Assembly (NCBI GenBank): GCA_946482045.1
Contig: CAMLPZ010000217.1
Span: forward strand, 1-7,320
Origin: an uncultured Asticcacaulis sp.
GTDB taxonomy: Bacteria; Pseudomonadota; Alphaproteobacteria; Caulobacterales; Caulobacteraceae
Direction: 5' to 3'
DNA length: 7,320 nt
Part shown: positions 1 to 6,023 of the stretch, one piece after another
Numbering within the stretch: the first letter of the stretch is position 1
How the letters are laid out: every line of letters begins with the position of its first letter
Position numbers and translations under genes: made by a program
Notes under the pieces: generated by a model
What the model was told of the DNA's origin: nothing
Database searches by the model: none
What the model saw: only the letters and a program-made list of their open reading frames with translations

Positions 1-928
1 CCTGGGGCACCGGAGTAGCGCCGGCGGCGGCAAGGGCTTCGAACCAGAAGGCCGATGATTGGCCAGGATCGATCAAAACTGCCGCGCCATCCAGCGCCTG
101 GAGGCTGTTGGGCATGTCGGCCGGCGTCTTGACGCTGACCTCATTGCCCAGCCATTCCAGAAGACCATCCGAGACCTTGACCGGCTCGACGAACAGTTCG
201 GCCGTGCCGTCGGCCCTAACGATGGCCTGGCCCAGCGGCAGGGGCGAGCGGATGACGTCGCCGCCGCGAATGTTGAACAGCCACGCCAGCGACGACGGTG
301 CCGTGATCAGCGCGGCGGCGACGCCATTGGCGGTCAGGTTGCGGGCGATCTGGGCGCGCTTTTCGATCGACGGGACGCCGGCATAGTCAAGCGGTTGCGG
401 CACGATCAATGCGGCGGGCTGGGCTGGGCGCGCGCTGCCCCAGGCAGCATCGAGCGGATTGACGGATACGGCCTTTAGCGTAACGCCGGCCGTCCGCGCG
501 GCGGCGTGCAGGCGGCTCAAACTATCCGGTGTAATCAGGCCCGGATCGTAGCCGATGACGCTACCCGAAGGCGTGGCCAGCAATTCGTCGGCCAGGGCTG
601 TGGCGTGAAAGTCCTTGACCTCGAAGACGGATGCGTCGGTCTGCTCGCGCGACTGCAAGGTGTAGCGACCATCGGCATAAAGGATCGCGCGGTCCTTAAA
701 GATGATCGCGGCGCCGGCCGACCCCGTAAAGCCCGACACCCAGGCCAGGCGCTCGTTGGCGTCCGGCAGGTATTCGTTCTGGTGCTCGTCCTCATGCGGC
801 ACGATGAAGCCGTCGAGCCCCTGTGCGCTCATTTCCGCACGCAAGGCCGCGACATTGGTGACGCCTTGCGATGGGTGGGTCGTGACATCATAGGTCTGGA
901 AGACGGGGCGGGCAGAGTCGGCGGTCAT
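1..928 (-). CDS. pepP: Xaa-Pro aminopeptidase (M24B family), N-terminal part only
   Basis: Reading the minus strand from the ATG at 928-926 gives 309 codons without a stop to the window edge. The product resembles the long (about 600-residue) aminopeptidase P/XPNPEP1 type, a cytoplasmic metalloenzyme that removes an N-terminal residue preceding proline. Residues about 23-155 match the creatinase/prolidase N-terminal domain: GLDGFIVPHEDEHQNEY (about 38-54), ERLAWVSGFTGSAGAA (about 59-74) and ADGRYTLQ (about 85-92). A second creatinase-like domain follows, with NPLDAAW (157-163) and the characteristic AWLFNIRGGDV (215-225). The catalytic M24 'pita-bread' domain with its five metal ligands should lie beyond position 1, so activity cannot be judged here. 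No good Shine-Dalgarno is seen before the ATG; the start is chosen because homology begins shortly after it. It lies downstream of prmA and the FkbM gene on the same strand, but a 250-nt gap with hairpins suggests its own control. The symbol is by family; the long form is not orthologous in length to E. coli PepP. Confidence 0.9.
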   Translation of the reverse strand, partial: MTADSARPVFQTYDVTTHPSQGVTNVAALRAEMSAQGLDGFIVPHEDEHQNEYLPDANERLAWVSGFTGSAGAAIIFKDRAILYADGRYTLQSREQTDASVFEVKDFHATALADELLATPSGSVIGYDPGLITPDSLSRLHAAARTAGVTLKAVSVNPLDAAWGSARPAQPAALIVPQPLDYAGVPSIEKRAQIARNLTANGVAAALITAPSSLAWLFNIRGGDVIRSPLPLGQAIVRADGTAELFVEPVKVSDGLLEWLGNEVSVKTPADMPNSLQALDGAAVLIDPGQSSAFWFEALAAAGATPVPQ

Positions 929-951
929 GACTGGATCTCGGGCAAGCAGAA

Positions 952-979
952 GGCGGTGGTTACACATATAACCACCGCC
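952..979. repeat. Perfect 11-bp inverted repeat in the aminopeptidase leader
   Basis: The arms GGCGGTGGTTA (952-962) and TAACCACCGCC (969-979) are exact reverse complements separated by a 6-nt spacer, CACATA. The repeat sits 23 nt upstream of the aminopeptidase ATG at 928. In RNA it would form a stable GC-rich stem-loop in the 5' leader; in DNA it is a good two-fold operator for a dimeric regulator. No T-tract follows on either strand, so it does not look like an intrinsic terminator. The structure is seen directly; the role is inferred. Confidence 0.75.
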
Positions 980-1009
980 CCGCCAAATCCAGCCTTCCTC
1001 CGCATAGGT

Positions 1010-1033
1010 ATGCTTCTGAAATATCCGAAGCAT
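1010..1033. repeat. 7-bp inverted repeat upstream of the aminopeptidase gene
   Basis: The arms ATGCTTC (1010-1016) and GAAGCAT (1027-1033) flank an AT-rich 10-nt spacer. It lies 31 nt beyond the stronger 952-979 repeat, in the non-coding gap between the FkbM gene and the aminopeptidase gene. It could be a regulator site or a weak hairpin. Arms of this length can arise by chance, so a function is only suggested by position. Confidence 0.4.
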
Positions 1034-1144
1034 CTGGTGGTGGGGCATCGCCCGCCTTAACTGCTGACGTTGAATCTTGATGACGCCGTGGGCTGAATGG
1101 GCGGCGGCCTGGCCCTGGAGCCCGCGGCGGAGCCATCAGACGTT

Positions 1145-1166
1145 GGGCGGATGACGTCATGCGTCC
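1145..1166. repeat. Near-perfect 22-bp palindrome with core ATGACGTCAT, after the FkbM gene
   Basis: Positions 1151-1160 are a perfect 10-bp palindrome. The symmetry continues outward to 1145/1166 with one G/G mismatch (1150/1161) and one G/T pair (1147/1164). It lies 12 nt past the FkbM stop codon in that gene's direction of transcription. There is no loop-forming spacer and no T-tract, so a DNA-protein site or a weak 3'-end hairpin is more likely than a classical terminator. The rest of the 929-1178 gap shows no convincing gene: a 66-codon minus-strand frame starting inside this palindrome lacks a ribosome-binding site and family resemblance. Confidence 0.45.
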
Positions 1167-1178
1167 GAACTTGTGTAG

Positions 1179-2267
1179 CTATCCCGTGACAACCGGGCCA
1201 TCAGGCGCGATGCAATAAAGCACCGTGTCGGGCAAGAAAGGCGAATGGTGACGCACGTACATCTCGTAGCCCGGGTAATAACCTTTGATCAGGGCCGGAA
1301 TGTCCCACAGGTGATTGGCCAGATGGTATATGCTGATGGCCAGGGTTGGCCTGTAGGTTTCGATGATGTGACGTGCGCCCACGAGCGCATCTAGCTCCGC
1401 ACCTTCGATATCCATCTTGATGAAATTCGGCGGCGCCGCGCTCAAAGTCGCGTCCAAGGAAACAACGGGCACGGAAATGGTGGTCGGTACGGTATCCATC
1501 CCGATCACAAATGAACTGCACACGGTGTTCAAGGCATTGAATTTCAACACGTCGTTCTTGGACCACGCGCCGAAAGGCAGAAGCCAGAAGTCGCAATCGC
1601 CCGGCTGTTGTTTCAGACCATCCACCCGTGCGCGCAGGCGCTCGAAGATGTCAGGATCGGGCTCGAAGGCCGCGAACCATGATACAGGTACGGGAGATGC
1701 CTTGAGTGCGCTCTGGATCGTGTCGCCATCGAACGCGCCACAGTCGGCAAACCGCAAGGATCTGATGCCTCTGAAAACATCGATGCCGGACGGAAAATAG
1801 GGCTTGTACTGATCCGGCAGCCCGGTCAGGGGGCCTTGGAACGACTGGCGGAAAGCAACTACCGTATCGAGGATATCGCGGCTGATGTCCTCGTTCAGCA
1901 TGTCGCGGAGGACTTTCAGGCCAGGCTCATCAGGGTTGACGCTGTGGCTGGATACCGCCCCGATCAAGGCGGGGTAGGTCTGGGACAGGTCCTGCCAGTG
2001 CTGAATGTCACCAAAGCCTTCCTTCTTCAGGCTGTCGGCAAGAAAGGTATGAATATCCGTAGCGGAGGGCGTGCCGTTATGCAGGGACACCCGCAACCGG
2101 ATATCGCTTTTGTCGACAATGTCGGCCATGCGACGCACGGGCAGGCCGCTGACCTGAGTTTGCGGTGTGAATTCGTCAATAAAAAAATCTACGGTTTCGC
2201 CACGCTGAGTCATCTCGCTCAAAAGGAGGCGCCCGCTTTTGCCCGCGCCGTAGATAGCCGTTTGCAT
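1179..2267 (-). CDS. FkbM-family SAM-dependent methyltransferase with N-terminal Rossmann-like domain
   Basis: A 362-residue protein. The N-terminus (AIYGAGKSGRLLL, 4-16, followed by VDFFIDE, 26-32) resembles the glycine-rich nucleotide-binding start of Rossmann-like sugar-modifying proteins. The C-terminal half carries the FkbM methyltransferase hallmarks: RFADCGAFDGDT (172-183, SAM motif I), FEPDP (201-205), and IKMDIEGAE (283-291), then AISIYH (310-315). FkbM enzymes O-methylate sugars or secondary metabolites in the cytoplasm, often in glycan, LPS, capsule or flagellin glycosylation loci. No such partners are nearby, so the substrate is unknown. The start is fixed by a strong SD 9 nt upstream; an ATG 7 nt earlier is out of frame. 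It follows prmA by 58 nt on the same strand and is probably co-transcribed. Four hand-counted 60-base stretches gave about 52% GC against about 68% for two in prmA, which hints at acquisition but is a small, unsystematic sample. Confidence 0.88.
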   Translation of the reverse strand: MQTAIYGAGKSGRLLLSEMTQRGETVDFFIDEFTPQTQVSGLPVRRMADIVDKSDIRLRVSLHNGTPSATDIHTFLADSLKKEGFGDIQHWQDLSQTYPALIGAVSSHSVNPDEPGLKVLRDMLNEDISRDILDTVVAFRQSFQGPLTGLPDQYKPYFPSGIDVFRGIRSLRFADCGAFDGDTIQSALKASPVPVSWFAAFEPDPDIFERLRARVDGLKQQPGDCDFWLLPFGAWSKNDVLKFNALNTVCSSFVIGMDTVPTTISVPVVSLDATLSAAPPNFIKMDIEGAELDALVGARHIIETYRPTLAISIYHLANHLWDIPALIKGYYPGYEMYVRHHSPFLPDTVLYCIAPDGPVVTG

Positions 2268-2276
2268 CGCCCATGA

Positions 2277-2282
2277 CCTCCT
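2277..2282 (-). promoter_or_regulatory. Strong Shine-Dalgarno (AGGAGG) of the FkbM methyltransferase gene
   Basis: On the minus strand a consensus AGGAGG is followed by 9 nt and the ATG at 2267-2265. It decides this start over the nearer, out-of-frame ATG at 2274-2272. It is the best ribosome-binding site among the three left-hand minus-strand genes. Confidence 0.8.
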
Positions 2283-2325
2283 GATTGCACGGCCGCGAGT
2301 ATTGGGCGAAATGGTTAGCGGGGCA

Positions 2326-3192
2326 TTAAACCTTTTCCATGACGAGTGTGCACCAGGCGTCGCGGTGTATGCGGCGGATCAGGCGGAAGCCGTGGCTGAG
2401 ATAGGCCCCTTTGACGAAGCGCTCCTGGGTGCGCAGCAGGCCCGACAGGATGACCAGGCCGCGCGGCTTCAATGCGCCACGGATGGACGGCGACAGGCTG
2501 ACCAGGGGGCGAGCCAGGATATTGGCGAAGACCAGGTCATACGGCCCGTCTTTGCGGACCAGTTCATGGCCAAGGCCGTTGGCATGGACGAAGCGGGCAT
2601 TGGCATTGTTGAGCTTGGCGTTCTCGTTGGAGATGCGCACGCTGATCGGGTCGATGTCGGTGCCGACGGCGACCTTGGTGCCAGTACGTGAGGCGGCGAT
2701 GGCCAGCACGCCTGTGCCGGCGCCGACGTCCAGAACACGCGCGAAGCCGCGTTTCTTAAGCAGGTCGCTATAGGCCTGCAGGCAGCCGACCGTTGTGCCG
2801 TGGTGGCCGGTGCCAAAGGCGGCACCAGCTTCGATGCGCAAATTGACCGTGCTCGATGGCGCCTTGCCGCGATCGTGGATGCCGTAAACGAAGAAGCGCC
2901 CCGCGCGCACGGGCGGAAGGCCCGATAGCGCCATGGCCAGCCAGTCGGCGTCAGCCAGCTTATCCTGCGTGATGATCAGGCCGTCGAAGCCGCTCAGGAC
3001 CTCTTGCAAGCGCGCATCTTCTTCCTCGGTCGTCGGAAAGGCGTCGATGCGCCACACATCCTTGTCTTCGTCCTCTTCGAGGATGGAATAGGTCGCGCCT
3101 TCCAGCAGGACATCGCTGTCAATGGCCTCGGCGGCAGCTTCAGATATGGCACGCGGGCCACGGGCGACGATTTGTTGAGGATTATAGGTCAT
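2326..3192 (-). CDS. prmA: Ribosomal protein L11 methyltransferase
   Basis: This is PrmA, a cytoplasmic SAM-dependent enzyme that trimethylates lysines and the N-terminus of ribosomal protein L11. From the chosen ATG the protein has 288 residues, normal for the family. An N-terminal substrate-recognition domain (about 1-95, with the acidic EEDEDKDVW) is followed by the family signature [10 protein letters not shown] (about 125-134). Then come SAM motif [11 protein letters not shown] (about 154-163), the ribose-binding acidic residues in GTDIDP (about 177-182), and the NIL motif (about 224-226) that replaces NPPY in this enzyme. An ATG 18 nt further upstream (3210-3208) would add six residues (MLPQSS) not typical of the family. 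Neither start has a clear Shine-Dalgarno, so the choice is uncertain. It is first in a minus-strand run with the FkbM gene and is divergent from the H1-like gene. Confidence 0.95.
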   Translation of the reverse strand: MTYNPQQIVARGPRAISEAAAEAIDSDVLLEGATYSILEEDEDKDVWRIDAFPTTEEEDARLQEVLSGFDGLIITQDKLADADWLAMALSGLPPVRAGRFFVYGIHDRGKAPSSTVNLRIEAGAAFGTGHHGTTVGCLQAYSDLLKKRGFARVLDVGAGTGVLAIAASRTGTKVAVGTDIDPISVRISNENAKLNNANARFVHANGLGHELVRKDGPYDLVFANILARPLVSLSPSIRGALKPRGLVILSGLLRTQERFVKGAYLSHGFRLIRRIHRDAWCTLVMEKV

Positions 3193-3209
3193 GCTGCTTT
3201 GCGGTAACA

Positions 3210-3238
3210 TTGATTCAGCACCCGGACTACGTTACTTT
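3210..3238 (+). promoter_or_regulatory. Possible sigma-70 type promoter for the H1-like gene
   Basis: TTGATT (3210-3215) and TACTTT (3233-3238) are separated by 17 nt and lie about 50 nt before the H1-like start codon. They match consensus hexamers at four and three of six positions respectively. The spacing is ideal but the -10 is poor, so this is only a candidate. GATTC (a GANTC site for the CcrM methylase) at 3212-3216 overlaps the -35 candidate. Confidence 0.25.
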
Positions 3239-3255
3239 TCCTTTTTCAGGTAACG
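3230..3255. repeat. Inverted repeat CGTTAC/GTAACG in the prmA/H1-like divergent intergenic region
   Basis: CGTTAC (3230-3235) and GTAACG (3250-3255) are exact reverse complements around a pyrimidine-rich 14-nt spacer. A further GGTAAC is present at 3203-3208 next to the prmA start. Placed between two divergent genes, this is a reasonable operator candidate. The arms are short, so confidence is low. Confidence 0.35.
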
Positions 3256-3259
3256 ATTC
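3245..3259 (+). repeat. Upstream copy of a 15-nt direct repeat (TTCAGGTAACGATTC)
   Basis: It matches 4011-4025 (TTCGGGTAACGCTTC) at 13 of 15 positions in the same orientation. The two copies bracket the H1-like gene: this one ends 30 nt before its start codon. Its right arm also forms half of the CGTTAC/GTAACG inverted repeat, and its last five bases form a GANTC site. Confidence 0.45.
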
Positions 3260-3289
3260 GGGCGCGTGCCAGGCACTTAAGGACGGATG

Positions 3290-4000
3290 ATGGCGAGAGC
3301 TACCACAAAAACGAATTCCGGCGACAAAAAAACCGGCGCTGACGATATCGCGGCCGATGCCGGCGTGAAGAAGACGATTGCACGCAAGGCGCCGGCTCCA
3401 AAGGCCGAAGCCGCGGCCCCCGCCAAGAAGCCGGCGGCTGCAAAGAAGGCTGCGCCCAAGTCGCTCGTCAACGACGTCAAGGATGCGGTCGTCGCGGAAG
3501 CCCCGAAGGCGGTGAAGAAGCCGGCGGCGGCGAAGGCCTCTCCGGCTAAGACCGCATCGGCTAAGCCTGCGGCGGCGAAGGCGCCGAAAGCCCCCGCCAA
3601 GACGGCTATGGCCAAGGCCACTCCTGTCAAGAAGGCGGCGAGCAAGACCGCCGCCAAGGTGGAGGCTGCTGTCGAAATGGCTAAGGACTCGCTCGCCGAC
3701 GCCAAGGTCAAGCTTGACGAAGCCAAGGACATGGCCGCCGCCAAGATCGAGGAACTGAAGACCGCCGCCGAGCCGGCACTGAAGGACCTGGGTGAAAAGG
3801 CCGAAGCCGCGCTCGACACGGCGAAGGCCAAGATCGATGAAGCGGTCGAAGCCGCCAAGCCGGTCATCGCCGAGGCTGCCGAAAAGGCCGACAGCCTCAC
3901 CAGCGACATCGCTGACAAGGCGCATGAAGTCACCGGCAAGGCTGCCGAAGTCACCAAGAAGAAGCCCGGCTTCTGGGCGCGCCTGTTTGGCGCAAAATAA
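3290..4000 (+). CDS. Histone H1-like / LEA-like Lys-Ala-rich protein
   Basis: A 236-residue protein (237 if the preceding ATG at 3287 is used; AAGGA at 3279-3283 is 6 nt from 3290, which favours 3290). Residues 1 to about 120 are a low-complexity Lys/Ala/Pro tail with KKPAAAKKAAPK- and KAPAKTA-type segments, like eukaryotic H1 tails, AlgP and the C-terminal tail of the phasin PhaF. Residues about 123-222 change character: periodic charged amphipathic helix (KVEAAVEMAKDSLADAK, then AKIEELKTA, KAEAALDTAKAKIDEA) without Cys, Tyr, Trp or Phe, resembling group 3 LEA or apolipoprotein repeats. The last 12 residues, KKPGFWARLFGAK, hold the only aromatic residues. No signal peptide is visible. A nucleoid-associated, phasin-like or stress-protective role is possible; the basic half predicts nucleic-acid or polyanion binding. 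It has its own terminator and is probably monocistronic. Function is inferred from composition only. Confidence 0.85.
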   Translation: MARATTKTNSGDKKTGADDIAADAGVKKTIARKAPAPKAEAAAPAKKPAAAKKAAPKSLVNDVKDAVVAEAPKAVKKPAAAKASPAKTASAKPAAAKAPKAPAKTAMAKATPVKKAASKTAAKVEAAVEMAKDSLADAKVKLDEAKDMAAAKIEELKTAAEPALKDLGEKAEAALDTAKAKIDEAVEAAKPVIAEAAEKADSLTSDIADKAHEVTGKAAEVTKKKPGFWARLFGAK

Positions 4001-4010
4001 CGTCACAACC

Positions 4011-4025
4011 TTCGGGTAACGCTTC
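4011..4025 (+). repeat. Downstream copy of the 15-nt direct repeat (TTCGGGTAACGCTTC)
   Basis: It lies 10 nt after the H1-like stop codon and immediately before the terminator stem, and is 64 nt upstream of the ABC transporter start codon. It is thus placed upstream of the ABC gene much as the first copy is placed upstream of the H1-like gene. A shared regulator is one reading; a simple duplication of flanks is another. Confidence 0.45.
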
Positions 4026-4054
4026 AAAGGCGGGCCTGATGGCCCGCTTTTTTT
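4026..4054 (+). terminator. Rho-independent terminator after the H1-like gene
   Basis: The stem GCGGGCC (4030-4036) / GGCCCGC (4041-4047) with a TGAT loop is followed directly by seven T (4048-4054) and preceded by an A-rich base AAAG that extends pairing into the T-tract. This is a textbook intrinsic terminator 25 nt past the H1-like stop. It also lies just 35 nt upstream of the ABC transporter ATG. Confidence 0.92.
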
Positions 4055-4078
4055 GTGCCGTAAGGCTGGCGCAAGACC

Positions 4079-4083
4079 GAGGA
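4079..4083 (+). promoter_or_regulatory. Shine-Dalgarno (GAGGA) fixing the ABC transporter start
   Basis: GAGGA is followed by 6 nt and ATG at 4090-4092. This start is preferred to an in-frame ATG at 4039, which lies in the loop of the terminator hairpin and has no ribosome-binding site. Confidence 0.75.
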
Positions 4084-4089
4084 ATTATT

Positions 4090-5931
4090 ATGCTGAACTG
4101 GCTTTACAGACCCTTCGAAAGGCTGATCGATCCGTTCCGACCGCACGATGAAGCGACTCCGCCGACCGGACTGGTCGCCTATGTCTGGACCTATCTGCGC
4201 CAGGTCTGGCCGGTCTTCGCCACGGTGATTTTCATCGGGCTGCTGGCGACCTGCGCGGAAATCATGGTTTTCCGCTTTATCGCCGAGATCATTGATATCC
4301 TGACGGTGGCGAAGCCAGGTGAGCTGTGGTCGAAACATGGCTCGACCTTTATCGTCATGCTGCTGACGGTTGCGGTCGCGTGGCCGCTGCTGGTCATGGC
4401 CCAGTCCCTTCTGCTTCAGCAGGGGTTGACCAGCAACTTCCCGGCCCTGATCCGCTGGCAGTCGCACCGTTATGTCGTGCGTCAGTCGATGACCTTCTTT
4501 GCCAATGATTTCGCCGGCCGCGTGGCGTCCAAGGTGGCCGATACAGCGTCCGCGGTCCGCAACACCCTGGTGACGCTGAGCGACACCTTTCTCTATGTCG
4601 TGGTCTATTTCACCGGCGCCTTCGTCATGTTTTTCGAAGCCGACATCCGCCTGGTTGTGCCGCTGGTCATCTGGTGCGCCGGCTATGGCTTGATCTGCTG
4701 GCGGTACGTGCCCTTGCTGTCCAAGGCGTCGGAGGAGGGCTCGGAAGCGCGCTCGGCGCTTGTCGGCCGTCTGGTCGACAGCTACACCAACATCCAGACC
4801 GTCAAGCTGTTCGCCGAGCCGTCGCGCGAAGACGCCTATGTTCGCGACGCCCTGGAGTTCAACACCGCCAAATGGCAGGTCCAGCAGCGCCTGATTACCC
4901 GTCTTGATCTCATGGTCAACTGGCTGAACATCGCGCTACTGGTGTCGACGGCGGTCCTGGCCATCTGGCTGTGGAGCCAGGGCGCGATCAGCGTCGGCGC
5001 CATCGCCCTTGTCGGCGCCCTGACCCAGCGCATCCTCAACATGTCGGGCTGGATCATGTTCCAGGTGACCAGCCTGTTCGAAAACATCGGCACGATCCAA
5101 AACGGCATCGAGACCATTTCCCAGCCGCACAAGGTCACCGACGCGCCAGACGCCGGAAAGCTTGCCATCGATCGCGGTGAGGTCCGGTTCGACGCGGTGC
5201 GCTTCATGTATGGCGAAGCGGGGCAAGCCGCGCTCGACGGTATCGACCTGACGATCAGGCCGGGTGAGAAGATCGGCCTTGTCGGCCCTTCGGGTGCGGG
5301 CAAGTCGACCCTGGTCAATGTCTTCCTGCGCCTGCATGACCTGTCGTCCGGCCGGATACTGATCGACGGGCAGGACATCGCCCAGGTGACACAAGACTCC
5401 TTGCGCAGTCATGTTGGTATGGTGACGCAGGATACGTCGCTGCTGCACCGCTCGATCCGTGACAACATCGCCTATGGGTGGCCGGAGGCTTCTGACGAAG
5501 CTATTATCGAAGCCGCGCGCCGCGCGCACGCCTGGGACTTCATTCCGTCGCTCAGGGACAACAAGGGGCGCAGCGGGCTTGACGCCCATGTCGGCGAACG
5601 CGGCGTCAAGCTGTCGGGCGGCCAGAGACAGCGCATAGCCATTGCGCGTGTGCTGTTGAAAAATGCGCCGATCCTGGTTCTGGATGAGGCAACCTCGGCG
5701 CTGGATTCAGAGGTCGAGGCGGCGATTCAGGACAGCCTGCTGGAGTTGATGCAGGGCAAGACGGTGATCGCCATTGCGCACAGGTTGAGCACGATCGCGC
5801 GCATGGACCGTTTGGTGGTCATGGAGGCCGGGCGGATTATCGAAAGCGGCACGCACGCGGAACTGATCGGGGCGGGCGGTCTGTACGCACGTCTTTGGGC
5901 ACGCCAGACGGGCGGGTTTATCGCGGCGTAA
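4090..5931 (+). CDS. ABC transporter half-molecule, fused permease and ATPase (exporter type)
   Basis: A 613-residue inner-membrane protein with the permease-then-ATPase order of MsbA/ABCB-type exporters, expected to work as a homodimer that exports an unknown, probably hydrophobic, substrate. Hydrophobic segments lie at about 40-62, 86-108, 160-182, 186-206, 277-297 and 300-330, the usual six. The nucleotide-binding domain is complete: A-loop Tyr374, Walker A GPSGAGKST (399-407), Q-loop Gln447, signature LSGGQ (508-512), Walker B ILVLDE (528-533) with catalytic Glu533, D-loop SALD, and switch His564. All key residues are present, so it should be active. The N-terminal stretch LIDPFRP (12-18) before the first helix is cytoplasmic. 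No partner transporter gene is adjacent, which fits a homodimer. Little room for a promoter exists between the upstream terminator and the start, so expression may depend on read-through or a promoter inside the H1-like gene's 3' end. The substrate cannot be told from the sequence. Confidence 0.93.
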   Translation: MLNWLYRPFERLIDPFRPHDEATPPTGLVAYVWTYLRQVWPVFATVIFIGLLATCAEIMVFRFIAEIIDILTVAKPGELWSKHGSTFIVMLLTVAVAWPLLVMAQSLLLQQGLTSNFPALIRWQSHRYVVRQSMTFFANDFAGRVASKVADTASAVRNTLVTLSDTFLYVVVYFTGAFVMFFEADIRLVVPLVIWCAGYGLICWRYVPLLSKASEEGSEARSALVGRLVDSYTNIQTVKLFAEPSREDAYVRDALEFNTAKWQVQQRLITRLDLMVNWLNIALLVSTAVLAIWLWSQGAISVGAIALVGALTQRILNMSGWIMFQVTSLFENIGTIQNGIETISQPHKVTDAPDAGKLAIDRGEVRFDAVRFMYGEAGQAALDGIDLTIRPGEKIGLVGPSGAGKSTLVNVFLRLHDLSSGRILIDGQDIAQVTQDSLRSHVGMVTQDTSLLHRSIRDNIAYGWPEASDEAIIEAARRAHAWDFIPSLRDNKGRSGLDAHVGERGVKLSGGQRQRIAIARVLLKNAPILVLDEATSALDSEVEAAIQDSLLELMQGKTVIAIAHRLSTIARMDRLVVMEAGRIIESGTHAELIGAGGLYARLWARQTGGFIAA

Positions 5932-5933
5932 TT

Positions 5934-5990
5934 CCTTCTCCCCGTTTTACGGGGAGAAGGTGGTCGAGCTTGCTCGACCGGATGAGGGGC
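5934..5990 (-). repeat. REP-like palindromic element, long variant
   Basis: On the minus strand the element reads GCCCCTCA head, then a hairpin of GGTCGAGC/GCTCGACC (5962-5969, 5972-5979), then a 12-bp hairpin CCTTCTCCCCGT/ACGGGGAGAAGG (plus-strand arms 5934-5945 and 5949-5960) with a TTT loop. This GCCCCTCATCC...CTTCTCCCCG format is a familiar dispersed intergenic repeat in alphaproteobacteria. It begins 2 nt after the ABC stop codon. It probably protects or ends the ABC mRNA; the T-tract needed for efficient intrinsic termination is absent. Confidence 0.8.
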
Positions 5991-6023
5991 ATAACACTGT
6001 TTGAGCGGGCGCACCGGCTTGTT

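Noticed and set aside
506..1060. 184-codon plus-strand frame
   Set aside because: It lies opposite the clearly recognisable aminopeptidase reading frame and has no domain resemblance or ribosome-binding site.
960..1160. 66-codon minus-strand frame in the FkbM-aminopeptidase gap
   Set aside because: No SD, low-complexity Pro/Arg composition, start inside a palindrome and stop inside the 11-bp hairpin; treated as non-coding.
3227..4027. Long minus-strand frames (266 and 226 codons) opposite the H1-like gene
   Set aside because: They are shadows created by the Ala/Lys-biased codons of the plus-strand gene: Arg/Gly/Leu-rich or Ala/Ser-rich repeats with no SD and no family likeness, and one runs through the terminator.
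4039..4089. Upstream ATG extending the ABC transporter by 17 residues
   Set aside because: The ATG sits in the loop of the intrinsic terminator and has no SD, whereas ATG 4090 has GAGGA at 6 nt.
4001..4089. A sigma-70 promoter for the ABC gene
   Set aside because: No pair of hexamers with acceptable match and spacing was found by eye in the gap; the best combinations had poor -10 boxes.
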